NCBI GenBank assembly: GCA_030248215.1
Contig: JASANG010003554.1
Coordinates: forward strand, 56,719-120,718
Source of the DNA: Enoplolaimus lenunculus
Taxonomy: Eukaryota; Nematoda; Enoplea; Enoplida; Thoracostomopsidae
Reading direction: 5' to 3'
DNA length: 64,000 bases
Numbering within the stretch: position 1 is the first letter of the stretch; every line of letters begins with the position of its first letter. A model generated the notes under the pieces. It was not told where the DNA came from. It did not search any database and worked only from the letters and a program-made list of their open reading frames with translations. Shown here one piece after another: positions 31,723 to 45,929 of the stretch. The position numbers and the translations under genes were made by a program.

Positions 31723-32123
31723 CACGGTGTAAACGGATAGTAAAATTACGGAAACGGAAACGTATCGTGAGCAAAATAACGGAAACGGGAACGAAAAACG
31801 GATATTGAGGTAAAAAAATTTAAAAGATGTTTTATTTTTCTGCCAACACTGTAGAGACGTGCAAAACTGGCTTTCTAAAATTTTAAAGAAAAAATAGCGA
31901 ATGCATCGAAATTTTTAAGTTTTGAAATGCATTTAATAATTTTTGTTTCATTTCGAACAATTGCAGTATATATCTGTAGTGAAAATTTGCCAGATATAAA
32001 CGTGATTCGAAACTAACTTTGGACGTAAAAATGTCAGAATTTCCGTTGTTTCTATAGCAGAAACGAAAACGGAAAAGAACACCGATTTCACCGAAACGGA
32101 AACGGAGATCCGGTTACATCCTG
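31723..32123. mobile_element. hAT-type MITE, GGAAAC family, perfect 8-bp duplication
   Basis: Starts CACGGTGTAAACGG and ends CCGGTTACATCCTG (inverted), flanked by the exact repeat CTCGCCAC at 31715-31722 and 32124-32131. Both subterminal regions carry ACGGAAACGGAAACG-type hexamers. The core is AT-rich and non-coding. Confidence 0.85.
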
Positions 32124-33307
32124 CTCGCCACCCATTTTTATTGTGTTATAATCTCGAGCAATTAGTTAAATAGAACACTTCAACGGTGCTATTGATTTCC
32201 TTTTAGCACACGATTTTTTGATTTAACTTCCCCTCTCCTTCCAAGCGGTAAATTTACGTTTACGGTTCACCTTAAGCCTGTAAGTGAATTGTACAACCGT
32301 GAATCTATGATAACGTTTTTGAGAAGAGGGTACAACCTACATATCTTTACGTGATGCAAAATTACACCAGCGCGTATTTCATTGAAATGGTAACTATCCT
32401 TTATTACACAACTAGAGCCTGCTTTAGAATACTCGCTCCCCCCCAAAACAGGCCCAACTCGGGGTCCCAACGAAATGTTTCACAGCTGTTTAAGTTCGCG
32501 GTCTGCGATAAAAATTATAGTTTGCCAAGATTGTCTCCCAAGAGTCGCTTCCAACTGGGGGGTTTGGAGGGCTGTTCTGCGGGCACTGGATACTCCAAAA
32601 ATATAGGTTTTGAAGAGTTATCGTCGCGGCTCAGCATGGACAATTATTGCAGCAGTTCTCGAAAAATCTATGCGGCCGTTCCAAATAATTGGGGCGGAGT
32701 AAAGATCAGAACATAATGAGTGCTAGCTAGATTCTTGGCCATGATAATTATAAACGTGGCTGCGCATTCGTAGTCAGGGGCTCTGGAAGTTGTAGAACCT
32801 CAAAAGCTTGAGCTATAAGTTTAGGTTTTAGGCTTAGGCTTAGGCATCATAGGCAGGTTCCGTATTGTTATGGGTCAGATTCTCTTGCACGTAAATTGTA
32901 CCCAGTTGCTGTCTAACACCGTTATACGCTATGAACCATTCGTTTTGAATTTATTTAATGTGTACTTTTGTAGCCAAGTGTTATAGAAAAAAAGAGTTGA
33001 ACTGTAACATCTTGAATACGTTAGCTTTATATCGTTTCATTCGACCACGATTTCAAGTCTTGTAAAAATTTTAAACTGTAACTGAGTTTCACAGCAATAA
33101 AATCGCATATAGCCGATGCGTTTTGTTATATTCCTACGTTTAATACTTTACAGTTTTTGACTAAGTCTGACCCGATACTCGCTTCGATCTCTGTTTAATA
33201 GGAGCAGTACTCATACCGTAGTGTACCAGTCAACTGCACCAGATGAACAACGAAAGCGCCGCGCAATCTGAGACCAAGAGTGTTCCATTAGCCTGAACCA
33301 TTTTCAG

Positions 33308-33513
33308 ATTTAGCATCACTTATTTACCCGCCTGCGGATTTTATCGCTAAAGAATTAGTACGTCACGGATTACTAAAATGTAGCAAAACCATCGAAGAAA
33401 TGGTCGGAAGACCATTTAACAATAAAAGCACTTACACGTTAAAAACTGTTGGAAATTTTGTGAAAGTTTCAAAAAAAACGTTGCTCTACCTCACACAACA
33501 AACGAATCGCTGA
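33308..33513 (+). CDS. Exon-like open frame, unrecognised
   Basis: Acceptor CCATTTTCAG ends at 33307; phase 1 frame open for 67 codons to TGA at 33511-33513. The peptide has balanced composition (YPPADFIAKELVRHGLLKCS, then EEMVGRPF). It could be a terminal exon, or could splice out at an internal GTACGT or GTGAAA. No family recognised and no upstream exon found. Confidence 0.3.
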
Positions 33514-35334
33514 AAGCATTGCATAGAGCGAAGAGCTTTGACCTTTGTTAAGTACTGATGAAGGTCGTTTAATTCTTGTTGTAATTTTTTTCCAAAAATA
33601 TCCGAATACAAATATATTCTCTGTATAAATTGATTTCCGTTTCAAAAATTAACTGAACTGTTAACGTGTATTCTTCACAAGTTGAGGAAAATTTTGCAAA
33701 CTATGCGTTTATGTTTTCAGTTTGTAAATTTTTTGAACTCTCAAAAGAAATCATTTTTAAGACGTTTGAATGCTTTGAATATAAGATACAATTTCGGTTT
33801 TAGGTCTTAGCGACCGCTAAACATATCAATTGGAACAACAATTTTAAGAATGCCTTGACTTTTCCCAAATTGTCCCTGGTTAAATCCATGTGTTAAAATT
33901 AAGACACAAAAAACAGATTCATCAACAGTTATTCAATTATACAGGAAAACCGAGCCTCAAACCAATTGGAAATTATCAAAATTTTATATATCGTCATTAA
34001 GCTTTTACCGCGAAAACTCGTACCAACTGCTACCCGCAACCTGTAATTTCTTCAAAGATATTTTGCTACCAAAATTGTACATACAGATTTTGCTGTGAAA
34101 GCTTGCACGTGTGACTGGGGCTTTACTGACAATTTTTCTCGATATGACACTTGCCATCGATAGCGCCCAAGTGTAAATTTGCATACTGAACAGTTAAAAT
34201 ATTTGTCAATGTTGACACATTTATTAATTATATTACTTTTTCAGCTAAATCGTTCCGCATTTTTCCACTGTCAAAATTTTGCGTTCTCAAGAACACTAAC
34301 TCTAGTACTTAAAGAAAAACTGAAACTAAAATTGCGCTTCTCAAGCTAGAATCCCAGTTTCTGAAATAGAACATTAGTCATGCATTAAAATCTCATAAAT
34401 AACCATGAACCGAAATCGGGATGACCGCATATGCATTCCTAAAATTTCTGGAGACAAAACAAAAGCGCTTATTGATAAGTTTTTGAATAACCTTTGAGGA
34501 TTCAAAAGGTCGAAAATTAAGCCTATCAAACTGAAATGTTGACTATGCCATAGGCCTTTGGCAGCAATCTAATAAGGTTTGTCAATCCTAAACAAAGGCG
34601 CCTGTTTTGTATCTAAGTCTAGGACTTGGAATAACAATTCTAGCAAGTAGCGTACGCTGGGCGCTTCTGCTTTCGCAAGAATACCAATTACGCTAACAAG
34701 CACTTTCTTCGGGTCTGAGTTCGTCCTGTGGGATTTTGCAACGCAAAATTAAAAAAATTGAATTTTTTATTAAAACCGCAATTTCAGCAAGAAAAATTCG
34801 ATGAAATCAAATTTTTTTACATTCCATTTGTATTAATATTTAATCAATGAAAAATGTTGACCAAATATCAATTATGGCACCTGATATCACGTGTTGAAAT
34901 CCGTAAAGCTGCAAAAGAAACTCACAGAAAATACAGCAAAACGGTACGGACGATTTTAAGTGTTTTCAAATCTGCGTGCAATAGCAAGCATGCATACGTT
35001 CATCTCGGCCGTTAGGCTGATATTGGCAGATGGTTTGCTAACTACAGAAATCCTAACCTAGCTTGAATTGTTAGTTTTCATAATCGAGTTTCAGGGCTTT
35101 AAACAAAGGATACTTATATATTATAAAACAATGTAAACAGATTAAGATTTGCTAACTTGTTTAAAGAAGTATATGCTTGAACTACTACTACTAGAGTACG
35201 GATGCAATTTACTTTTATGGTCGGACTTTCAAGCAACTGCTGAAGATATCGCTAGATTGTTAGGCGTTTACCTTTGATGTTACCTATCAAATAATGACGT
35301 AATTCTCTGCTGGTTATCATTTTAATTATTTGTA

Positions 35335-35696
35335 ATGGAACCCGTGGTGTCGATTGGCCGGATATATTTGGTACTGACAATTACCATCCTTGGAATTATG
35401 GTACGTTGCTTTGATATGCTTAGGTTTCATGTGCGCCCAGTGAGGTTGTGTTTAATACTTGTTCTGCCTGCAGGTACTTACGTAAAGTTAAATTGCTTCA
35501 CTAAAGCACTGTTCAGCTCAGAATGTTTTACTGCAAACGTTTTTACCAGCTTTTCATCCATAAAGCATACGCTGGTTAATACTGCTAACTGTGCACGCTT
35601 GTAAACCTTTATTTAACGAAAATATTTATTTAGTTGGGCCGAATGGCGCCACCAAAACACAACTACAAAAGATTGAAAAAATTGCTCATGTTTCCG
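35335..35696 (+). CDS. Possible two-exon fragment with N-terminal hydrophobic segment
   Basis: ATG at 35335 opens a frame with a hydrophobic stretch (IYLVLTITILGIM). A donor GTACTT at 35474 gives a phase 1 end, which matches a following 63-bp phase 1 exon 35634-35696 (acceptor ATTTAG, donor GTTAAA) encoding GPNGATKTQLQKIEKIAHVS. A strong GTACGT at 35401 is an alternative donor but breaks the phase. No continuation found; family unknown. Confidence 0.3.
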
Positions 35697-37647
35697 GTTA
35701 AAATCAGTGTTCGTTTTCGTCTTTCAATTATACAAGACATTCCGGTTTATGTTCAAAATGTTTTAAGATCTTACAATTTATATAATTATAGCATCAAGTC
35801 AGAAACTGGGCAAAATGCGCCTACAATAAATTGTATTAACGCACGTCTTGGAATTTCATATTTCGATTTGTGGTATTTTTATCCGTACACGTTTACTTGC
35901 GGGCTATTATATAAAATACAATACATTCAGTTCCTATTTGGACCAGGTATATACATGGTGCAAAGTTTTGCTGTAAACGTTTGCTTTTCTTGTTTCGGTG
36001 AACAAGGGGCGGGACTCAATCAATCTTGAAGCCTGTAGTCAATGAAATTAACTGTCTCTCATACTGTGCTGTACTGTTTTTGTGGCAATCGTACACTTTA
36101 ATGTCACCCCAAATTTTAGTTACGGATTTTAGCCTTGACAGTTTCTTACTTTTAGTGCATGCGAGTCGCGTGGTCTTTACTGTCATTTTAATGTTTATGA
36201 ACAGTACAAAACAGAATAGCATAATTGTGGAATATATATGGTACGAATACTCATACGCACATATTTGTTATCATTAGTTGTGTCCAATGGGCAAAAAAAC
36301 CCAAAATTAACAGGTTTTTTCGGTTATTTCACCAGTCTTTTCGAATTTTTGCATTGCGGTTCTCATGACTTCCCCTGATAACGACAAAAATTGAGTTTTC
36401 AAAAATTTTATTTTTTTGAGGACATAGCAATATTTTCACCTTGCGAAACAAATATTTTGTCTGTGTAGTTACCAGCTTATATATCATTCGACGTTCAATT
36501 CAATGGGGCTAAAATTTTTATCATCAAATTTTGGTTGAGATATCATGGCAAAATAAACTGAAATTGCGAAGTGTTCATATAATTGTTGACTGAAGGCTAA
36601 ATCACTTTTTTGAACATATATGACTCGTGAACCAATTGTATTATCGCATGACATTTTGCGCCATTGTATGCATGTTGCAAGCGTTGTCCAGTGGTACATA
36701 ATTTATGCAACGGTTCGACATAAAAAAATTTTGCGTTCAAAGGACGGGAAGACTTGACCTCAAAAAATCCAATTTTTAAAATTGCAAATTTTGGTGGGCA
36801 ATGATTAGCGAACGTCATGTGAAGGCCAAATATGCAAGTAATTTCGAAATCAGGCTCTTTTGGAACCTTAAGGACAATAAGTTAGGTACTTTGACGTCTA
36901 ATACCAAGGTTTCTTGTGCGATAGAACTCTTTTAAGCTATTAGCGATATTACAAACCATTCATTCCCACGTGCTAACCAGACGCATAGTAAGTAAGCTAC
37001 ATCGGTTGGGGGCGCAGTATAATTTTAGGAGTGGCATACGGTTTCTGAATAACAAGTAATACAACTGCGGTTGAAAAGGCTACAGCTGTGAGTTCTCTGA
37101 CTGCTGACCCAATGTCGCGTGTAAGTACATTAATTTTGTTTTTGAAACTGATTTTTTTCAAAAAGAAGCAACATTCTTTGATTATGTTACACGCTATATT
37201 AATGAATCTGCATTTTGCTTAGTTTTTGTCTTTGGAAGTGCATTTTATCTTCACTATTTTATATTTTACCCAAACATCGAGATGCCTATTTTGCCAGTAT
37301 ATCGCTGATTTGCACTCTGTGAGATTTATGTTTTTGATACGTTTTTGTTGCGTTTAATAGAACAAAAACTGGGATTTGTTTAGTTTAATTGCGCAACAGA
37401 AATCGCTAGTTTTTGCTACAATATAATACAGCAGTTTTATTGTTGTCATACTGCAACTTTGCGCAAACGCTGCGTGCACATGCGAAAAACAACAATTGAT
37501 ATTGTGTTTCAATTTCAAGCTCGAATTAATAGGTTAAAACTTCGTATCTAATTAATATCGTCAATGTATTTTGTTTGTTCGGTTAGGAATACAAATGAAC
37601 AAAAAATATGTCAATGAATGGTGCAAAAAATCATTAATATATTTCAG

Positions 37648-37733
37648 TTCCGTGTTTTATTTTTCTGGATGCCTAATTTGTATTGCCAAGAGTGCATGTT
37701 TACTCTTTAACGACGAAAATATGTGCAATTGGG
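37648..37733 (+). CDS. Exon-like segment, possible MAM-type start
   Basis: Acceptor ATATTTCAG ends at 37647, donor GTACGT at 37734; phase 2 to phase 0. The peptide ends CLLFNDENMCNW, which resembles the first motif of MAM domains (C-x-F-E...CxW). The segment is too short to decide and no neighbouring MAM exon was found. Confidence 0.25.
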
Positions 37734-38094
37734 TACGTTCTGTGTAGTAAAGAATGTACCTAGCGGGCGTTCTATTTTGCACTTTACTCGTCTCATTTTC
37801 TTGGGTTTATAATTCAACCCTTGAAAATGAATTATGTAATACGATATATACACAAGCGACAAACATGTTTTAACAACTAATTAGCGTGCAATAAATGTGA
37901 GATCAGCCTCGTCTTCCAAAATCTAGGTGCGGTACTGGTAGGTCCAAAACGCAACGCGTGCTGGCACATTTTGGTGCTACGCATAATGTCGTTAAAGCTG
38001 TTGGTAATAATTTTTGACAACTTTGGTCAACAATACAGACTTGAGCTATACTTTCAAAAAGCTCCGCCAGACCTCGCATTTCTAATTTATACTG

Positions 38095-38535
38095 TCAGCT
38101 GCGGGATACCGCAAGGTGTTAAAAATACCGTAGAAAGAAAGCGACAAATTTTGCCGGAACCGAACCATAAAGTAAAGTAAAATTAGACAATTTTAATATG
38201 GTTCATACTGTCTATTGTCAATAATTAAGCTGGTTTGTTTAAAAAATTTCTGTTTTTAACTAATATGTTAGCAAAAATCTGTAATATGTTGTTTAATCGT
38301 TTTGTTTTACGCTTATTTTTTTACGAAATCCTGGTAAATTCATTCCCTAAAATTATGCCAAAAGTTAAAATAAACCGCGCCAAACAGATAAATGTTGTAA
38401 AATTATGAAAAAGTTCATTACTGAAATTGCCGGAACTTCCAGCAAATATTCTACCGGAGTACAAGCCGGAGCTGGAGGTCGATTTACTGCCGGAGCCGGC
38501 ACTGGAGATGGAGGCAAACCTCCGGTTGTATTCTG
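38095..38535. mobile_element. Diverged CCGGAG-family MITE
   Basis: Follows the family order from GATACCGCAAGGTG through TTTTACGCTTA and CAAACAGATAAAT to GGCAAACCTCCGGTTGTATTCTG, with many substitutions. No clear target duplication. Confidence 0.6.
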
Positions 38536-39816
38536 CTTCAGATGAATTATTTCGTGGCAAAACCTTTTGCACGACAGGGTCGATGTGGAAGCTATATGCA
38601 TTTCCTTTCCGTCCTAAAACCGCCACTTGTTGGCGCGGTTCGTAAACCATTAATCTATAGGTGAGTCACAGTGTTTATCTGTCAATGTTTGCTGAGGTTC
38701 CGCTGGTATATAAAGTATAAAATCATACAAAATTAAAAATAGTAAAGCACAAGGTTACGGAAATTAAAATTGAACAGAAAACATCTATAATCAAAGTTGA
38801 GGGTTAATCATGGACAATACGTTTGAGAATGATCTTCAATAAGTTTCAAACAACTGTGCACGACAATTCGTTGAGGTTTACATTTTTTGAAAATCATAAA
38901 CATTTTCTATGCAAAGTTTTTAGCAATTTTTGATTGCTTAGCTTCTTCGCAAAAAATATAAAAATTATATTTTCAACATTTTTTCAAGTATGTTTTTTAA
39001 GTTTATGATTTCAACGCAAAGTACAGCTCGAGACGTTTATTTCAATGCGTCTTTATGTTGTTTATTTTTCAATTTTAGAAATTAAATTTTTTCCCAGCGG
39101 TTACCTTTAGCGCATAGTTTTAGGGTAAACTTAGAAAACTATTACATATTTGTTTATTTTATAGACGTTTATATATTGAGTACCACATTATGGAGCATAA
39201 ATTGAATTCTTATCCTAAATGATCAAAAGTTTTGCTAAATATTTCTAAGCCTGAGACTTTGCAATTTTGGAAGTGGCTGTCAGGAATCGTCCGTTTGGTT
39301 CTTGGACCGTTTTCGTCACAGTCTTCAAAATTTTCAGTTTTTGTGATAAATAAAGTTTTCTTGAAATAAGGCTTAGTCTTAATAACTTAACTTATAGGTT
39401 TAGGCTTAATTTTGGCTTAAAGTAGGCTTATGTTTATGTTTGGGCGTAGGCTTAGGTTTAAGCTTGTGGAGGAAATATAAAAGAGCCGTCTGTAATGCAT
39501 GATAGTAGCCAATGAAGTTGAACATTAAAGAAAATAGGGTTTTATGGAATATTGTCACGATTGACGATTATTGTTTGAGTACTTATTGTTAGTCAAAAGT
39601 TTAAAGCTTAATACTTAAACGTTTTGATGAACATAAACTAATACTTATGTGCTCAGTTTTAAGTTGCAATATGTACTTTTTCTTGCTACACCTTAACTGT
39701 CAAGTAAGTTTTCAATAATAGAACTAGCCCTCAATTTTGACTTAGAATTTTCCTGCAATTTTCATTCTGCACCAGATACTGCGTCGAATCAATACAAATT
39801 GTCAATATCATTGTAG

Positions 39817-39971
39817 CCAGTACATGATACAGTTGAAGTACTCCTTAATGACGAAATATGTGTTCTACAGGTTTTGATTAACACTGGGAGTAGACACGTA
39901 TCAGTATCATGCATTGATGTGGGAGCGGACAGATGTGCAAAAGGGTGTAATTGCAACGTATACATTCAGTA
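39817..39971 (+). pseudogene. Retropepsin-like remnant (LTR retroelement fragment)
   Basis: An open stretch of about 50 codons between two stops contains the retropepsin-type flap order: a VEVLLND-like strand, then VLINTGSRHVSV, where the active-site triad D-T-G reads N-T-G. With the catalytic Asp replaced and stops on both sides it cannot be active. No reverse transcriptase or LTR was recognised nearby. The call rests on one short motif. Confidence 0.35.
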
Positions 39972-42900
39972 AACATATTTTACATATATTTTGCTCAAGA
40001 ACACCGAATGCACTCGCCAAACCAATATTCTGGTCTGGCAGTGTCCGCGTAAGTCGATCTTCTTTCCGTATTCGGATTTTAGCAAAAAAAGCCAGTTTTG
40101 CAGCAGTTGCGTAACGCAATTTTAATGTCAAAAATTATATAAAAACTACTTGCCTACATTAATCAGAGCAGCTATAAACAATGATGACCTTCACATCGTA
40201 ACAGAGGTAAAATTTGAAAGTTTAATTTCAAAACTAACAAAAAATAAGAGTTCCTGTTACACTCAACGAAACAAACTTTCAATTATATCGTGACATGTGT
40301 CAGTCATTTAGAATTTTTAGAAACTATAAACTCTGCCCCATCATTTCGTTCATTTTGCGTCCGAAAATCAAGCACTGCATATAAAATATGTGTACAAGTT
40401 TAACACAATAATGCGTAACTCTAATTCTAAAAATAAAAATTCTGTAATATGAGCATATATTGAGGGACCGGATGTTTAGATATATTTCCTCCGGAAATTT
40501 ATCAACATACGAAAAAATAACAGTCATCTACGAGCTGTAAAGCAACTACTGGATTCTAGACGTCAAAATATGTTTCTTGCTGGCTATGCTAGTTGACAAA
40601 ACACTTTAGCAAGGTAAGTTATACCCTGCTGAAACAAAATGATACCTACAATTTTGTTGTGTAAAATTGTTTCAGATTTCGCTTGCGTTGATGCAGAATA
40701 TGAAATTGTGGTATATTGAGATTTTTAGAGTAAACAATCCAACGCAAGTATTTTTTACTATTTTGAGTGCCTGCACATAGTGAACGCAAGAGCAAAATGT
40801 GACCTTTATAAGCTTATTTTATCATATTTATACACTCGTGCCAGGGGGCGGAATCACGAATTGAGGTTAACTTATGTATCATGTTGTTGTAGATTAATGC
40901 TTATTATAGCAACATAAATCAAAGTTTGCGTTGAATTTTCAGAGTTAGTTTTAAAATTATCATTATGAAGAAAGTTTTAAGATGCGTTGCCGAGCCAAAA
41001 CGAGTTCACAAGCACCAGCTGTTCCGAAAGAAGTGGACGGAAAATATGATGTCGCTGTTTTGTTGATAATAAATGATTTAGGAAGGCTGTATTACGGCAA
41101 ATATTTCACTCACTTTTTTAAGAAGTACTTCATGACAGAATCTGCTAGAACTCGGTTGCAAAACACACCGCACTAACAGGATGGGGTTTTAAGTTTTACG
41201 GATTTAAGTAAATTTTAATTAAAGCTCGTATAGTATAGAATAAAAATTGGGTCTTTTGGCCATGGAATGATCAGAGGAGGCCATGAGAAATTCAAATATG
41301 CAAAAATTTTCAAAATCCGACCATTTTTGGGCAAATGCGCGCTTGAATAACCGAACAGAGCCTCAAAGTTTGCACCAGTTTAGCTCTGCTGGTGCTGATT
41401 TTTTTATATTTTATCGGGTAGGATTTTTTGATATGTTGATGTCAAGGACACTAAAATCTTACCGTAGTTATGGACCAAAGCTGGATAGTTTTAAAACAGC
41501 TATTATGACTGCCTTTTGCCATCATTGTTTTAAGCGAAAATTTCCAAATTGTAGTAGAAACAAATAGTTTGAAAAACACCAGGTTGTTTATTACATTATA
41601 TTTAGTGAAACTCATCAAGAACAAACCATTCTAACTCATATAGGTTATTTTACCTTTAGCCTAAAGCCAAGCCTACATCAATGGTAGAGTCATTCTTGAG
41701 ATCTCTAAATTAGCATTTGGCGGGACTTAACCAAATAAGATTTCTTTTATTTAATATAAGTCATGGATTTTGAGCGGAATATAACCATTTTGGTTCTTTT
41801 TTTGCAATTTTTTATTGGCTTCTTAGTCGGATATTTATCCCTGTAGCTGGAGTGTTACGATGTATATATATGCACGAACGCTCACACAATACAGGAATGA
41901 TCTTTCTTTTTATTTAAGCAAAGATTTCTTAGAGGTTAAAATGTTTTGAATTTTGTAACAAGTCAGTTGCGGATTGAGACGGTTTTGATGGATGACGCGA
42001 TCTGTAATAGTAGCACAATTTTGTGCTAAACCTTAATAAACGTAATTTTTTTGCTTTGTTCTCTGTTGGGGGTTAGGCCTGGTCGGATTCCTGAATCTGC
42101 CAGTGTATAAAATATCAGTGTATTATATAAATAGCGAGACAGAATGTTTTGCCCGCGCTCGCAACGTAAAAACAAATTACAATTTACAAAAAATAGGTGC
42201 GTTAATATAAGCGGCCATAAAACGATTAAAAGTTAAAGTTATTCTTCTCTATTTTAACTGGTCGTCGTCGTCAATGTTATCCGTTATACAGCGGCCAAAA
42301 CAAAACTTTTTACTTGATAAGTGCTTAATTCGCTGATATGTTACCAAATTTAAAGGTTTCCGTAAATTTCGGAGGTAATAAAAACTGCTTGACAAATTTG
42401 AAAAAATATGATAGGCACAGCCATCGATGTAAAAAACGTTTGGTTTTGACAAGAGTTTCTGTCAAACCTTATTGATATTTGCTGTACTATACCAAGAGTA
42501 GATATATACAAAAAATGCTGACGGCTTACACTTCGTTGTTTTGAGTTTAGAAATTTAAAATTGACAATGCTACTCCGGCTTGAAAACAATCGTTTTTCTT
42601 GAAACAAATAACTATTACTATAAGTTTTGGTTAGAAATTAGAATTATTTTACTGCAAAAATATATACGGTTGTTCAGTACTTTCGATTATTATGTTTTTG
42701 TTTAATTTCAATGTCTGTTTTCCTCTTGCGCCAAGTGACTTAAACATTTCATTCTTCGAACAAAGTGGTCTTTCCTTAGCCATGTGTTCATAGACGTTTA
42801 GCTGTTAACGAGATTTCACCTTGCCTTGAATATTAGCTTCAAGAGTGCAAGAATCACGGTATACTTGCGTAAAAGCTCATAAAGAAACGGTATTTTCTAT

Positions 42901-45900
42901 AACAGTCAGTTGATAATGAAACATTGTATAATATGCGATACATGGTGACACACCTCTATATTAACTATTGTTATTTGTTATAGTTACACTTGGTAAAATG
43001 TCTTAGAAATACAGATACAACGCTAAAAATATCTAAATGTTAGCGTTTCAAGGACAGCTAATATTAATGTAAACTTCATACAAACTAAAATAGAAATCGT
43101 CCAATTTTATACACGCGCTTGTGTCAATAAATCAAACCGAATATGCAGTTATTAAAGTCATAAAAACGGCACCTACATCACACGTAAGGTGACCGTGACC
43201 CAGTGCTTTTTGGCACAGGAAGTATGCTATCAATTCGTAATTTTTACTAAAAAACTAGTGCCAGAAACGGCTGAAAAACTATGAGACTGGAGTTCTAAAT
43301 ATTAATTTGGAAGCTGTTGTTAAAAATATAAAAACCTTCGTATGATGATAAACGCTGTTCAAAACGTGCTCTATGGATATTGTCTATTGTTAACAAAAAA
43401 AAAATCAAATTTACCAATTTATACAAGCATAGAATCATAATTGGTCTTTCTCGGAGTTTAGTTCTGAGCCAAAGTTACAGTCTTTTAGACTGTTTAGTTA
43501 GCAAGTTGAGAAGTGTTCCTTTCAGATGCAAGTTTTGCAGTTGGATAGGCTAATACCTACTGCATTTTTCACCTAGCAGTTTTTAACCTGTTGCACTTTT
43601 TTAATCAGAAATTTGAAGAATTGGGTTACGTTAATAAAAAGCTCGAAGTTGGTTTCCTGTATTACCAAGTGAAAAAGTTCGTAAATACCCCCTTGGCAAC
43701 AATCCAAAAATGTGATGGCTCCTTACAAAATGCACCATCTGAAACTTGTATAGGCCCCATCGAACTTGTCGAGCTGGCTGCAGACCTGCTTAAACGGCCG
43801 ACCCATATTGCGCTTTTGCTTGGCCATAAAATTTCGTGCACCATGCGCCCCTATAGTGTTATTCTCAAGGACGTTCACATTTTAAAAAGTGGGAGTTTTT
43901 TGATCTTTCACTGTTTTATGAAGAAATTAATTTTTTGTAGTTCAAATTTAAGATAAAAATGATGACACTATATGGTGCTGTCTCTATATACACATCCGGT
44001 GTAGCATCACAAAAAGATCGTCTTAAAAACTGTGAATGGTAGGAAAATTTGCAAAAAACACACAACTAACATTGAAGAAAAAATTACCAAGTCAACTGTG
44101 ATTTTGCAACATTTTTACAGTTTCACACATTGCATTTTGATGATATAGTTGCATTTATTGCATAATTTATATATTAGTGATCTTTTAGAAAAAAACGCGG
44201 TCACCGCCATGCTGTCTACTGCAAATAGCATCACATATATTGTATTCTGAAACCAGGGACGTATACAAGTGGAGAAATAGAGGAGATATTTGGTATAGGT
44301 ATGTGTCTCATCCTGAAATTTTAGAAAAAGCAAAAAAAACCGCTTCAAGCAAATTTTAAACTGACTTCTGGATGTGAGAGGTCAACTTTCTTGTTCGTAA
44401 ACTTATACCCTTCCTTGCAGATATCCTGGTTACATCTTGTTCAAGCGCATGCGTATATGTTTAACTGTTGAAAAGACCGGCGGATGCAAGGATAGCCATA
44501 ACGCGTTGTGCTCCAAAGCGGCAAAAATAAAAATGCTCTATAAATTTTAAGTACTAAAATTACGTTTGCCTTCTTGCACGCTTCGCTTCATTGACTTCAA
44601 AATTATATTGTGAGCTCCTGTCATCAATTTCTAAAATAGATACTGGGTTGAAGAAGCTTCACAAAATTGGCTTTTAGTGACAAACGTTGTCAGTTTTATG
44701 AGGCCATTGATTTTTTAAGCGTGAAAGAGAAGGTCACCAATCTAAAATGTTTATTCATTCACAGTTTGAAATTGAGATTTTATCGAAAATTATTTTCTAC
44801 TAATTTTCAACTTTACGCCACCAAGGTATCAATGTTTTTCTTCGCAGAAATTTACGATTGATGTAAAAATAAATTTTATTAGTAACAACAATAATAATAA
44901 TAATGTATTCTCAAATAATTGCTGAATATGCATAGTGGTTGATCTATAAAAGCGTGATACACCACTGAACTTTGGGCAGATCGCTGGCCTTTTAACTATT
45001 TTGAACGACACCAATAAACGTCAATTACGAACCAGCGCTGTTCAATTGAAACAAGTACGATACAACGAATTTGTGATATACGATCATAACGAACAGATAT
45101 TTCGCAGCGAAGGATTTGTGAAGTTGTCTATATATAAAGTACTGCATTAACATAAATTTAAACTTTGACTTAATTGAGTCTTAAAATTTCAAATCAAAAC
45201 CACAGCTACTATGCTTCAGGCTGTTAGTTTTACGAACTGTTCGAGTAAGCCACAAAACTAATGCTACTGGATTTATTAATCAATTGAATGTAATATCGGC
45301 AAGCATTATTATTGCTTTAAATCAACTGGTTCCTTTGATCAATTTTACTGAATCTATTAACGATTAATATTATTTGTTTGTATTCTAATAAAGTAAACCA
45401 TTCAGCTTCAGTGAACAATACGACCAAAAGTTTTTCGACTCATCTTATTTAATATCGAATGTTATTAATTTAAGTACCCCAACAAGTTTGGTGCTTAATA
45501 TGGTTTATTAAAAACAAACGCCATTCTTATGCATTGATCTACTTATGGATTACACAATTCCTTGCCTGAGCATTAAACTATAGACAACTGGTTAATTTTG
45601 CAACCTCACTGTGACCACCATCTGCTTGGTAATATAACAAATACGACTAAACAGAAATAACTGCGAACAAAACCGAATGATATCCTTATGAATGTTATTT
45701 CCTTACTAATATTATTGCAGTTTATAGTATTTAACTAGCGATACTATTTTCAAAGCGAAGAAATAACAAAAAGCAACCCATTCTATGCTCTTAGTTTAAG
45801 GTTTGACCGATTTTTTTTGCTTTATTCGAGTTTGTGCAAACTTACAAACGAACACTTAACAAGCACGTCCAGCATCATTAATACCGGTAGCAGTTGCACT

Positions 45901-45929
45901 GGGTGCGTGATTTTGCCATGGTTTCTTAC

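Noticed and set aside
31378-31740. 120-codon open frame rich in Lys and Cys
   Set aside because: Sits between a TTAGGC-type array and a MITE, overlaps the MITE target site at its end, and matches no family I know.
32351-32716. 121-codon open frame
   Set aside because: Low-grade composition, no splice signals and overlap with an antisense frame; treated as chance.
43591-43956. 121-codon open frame on the plus strand
   Set aside because: Overlapping open frames on both strands, no splice context and no recognisable family; probably repeat-derived.
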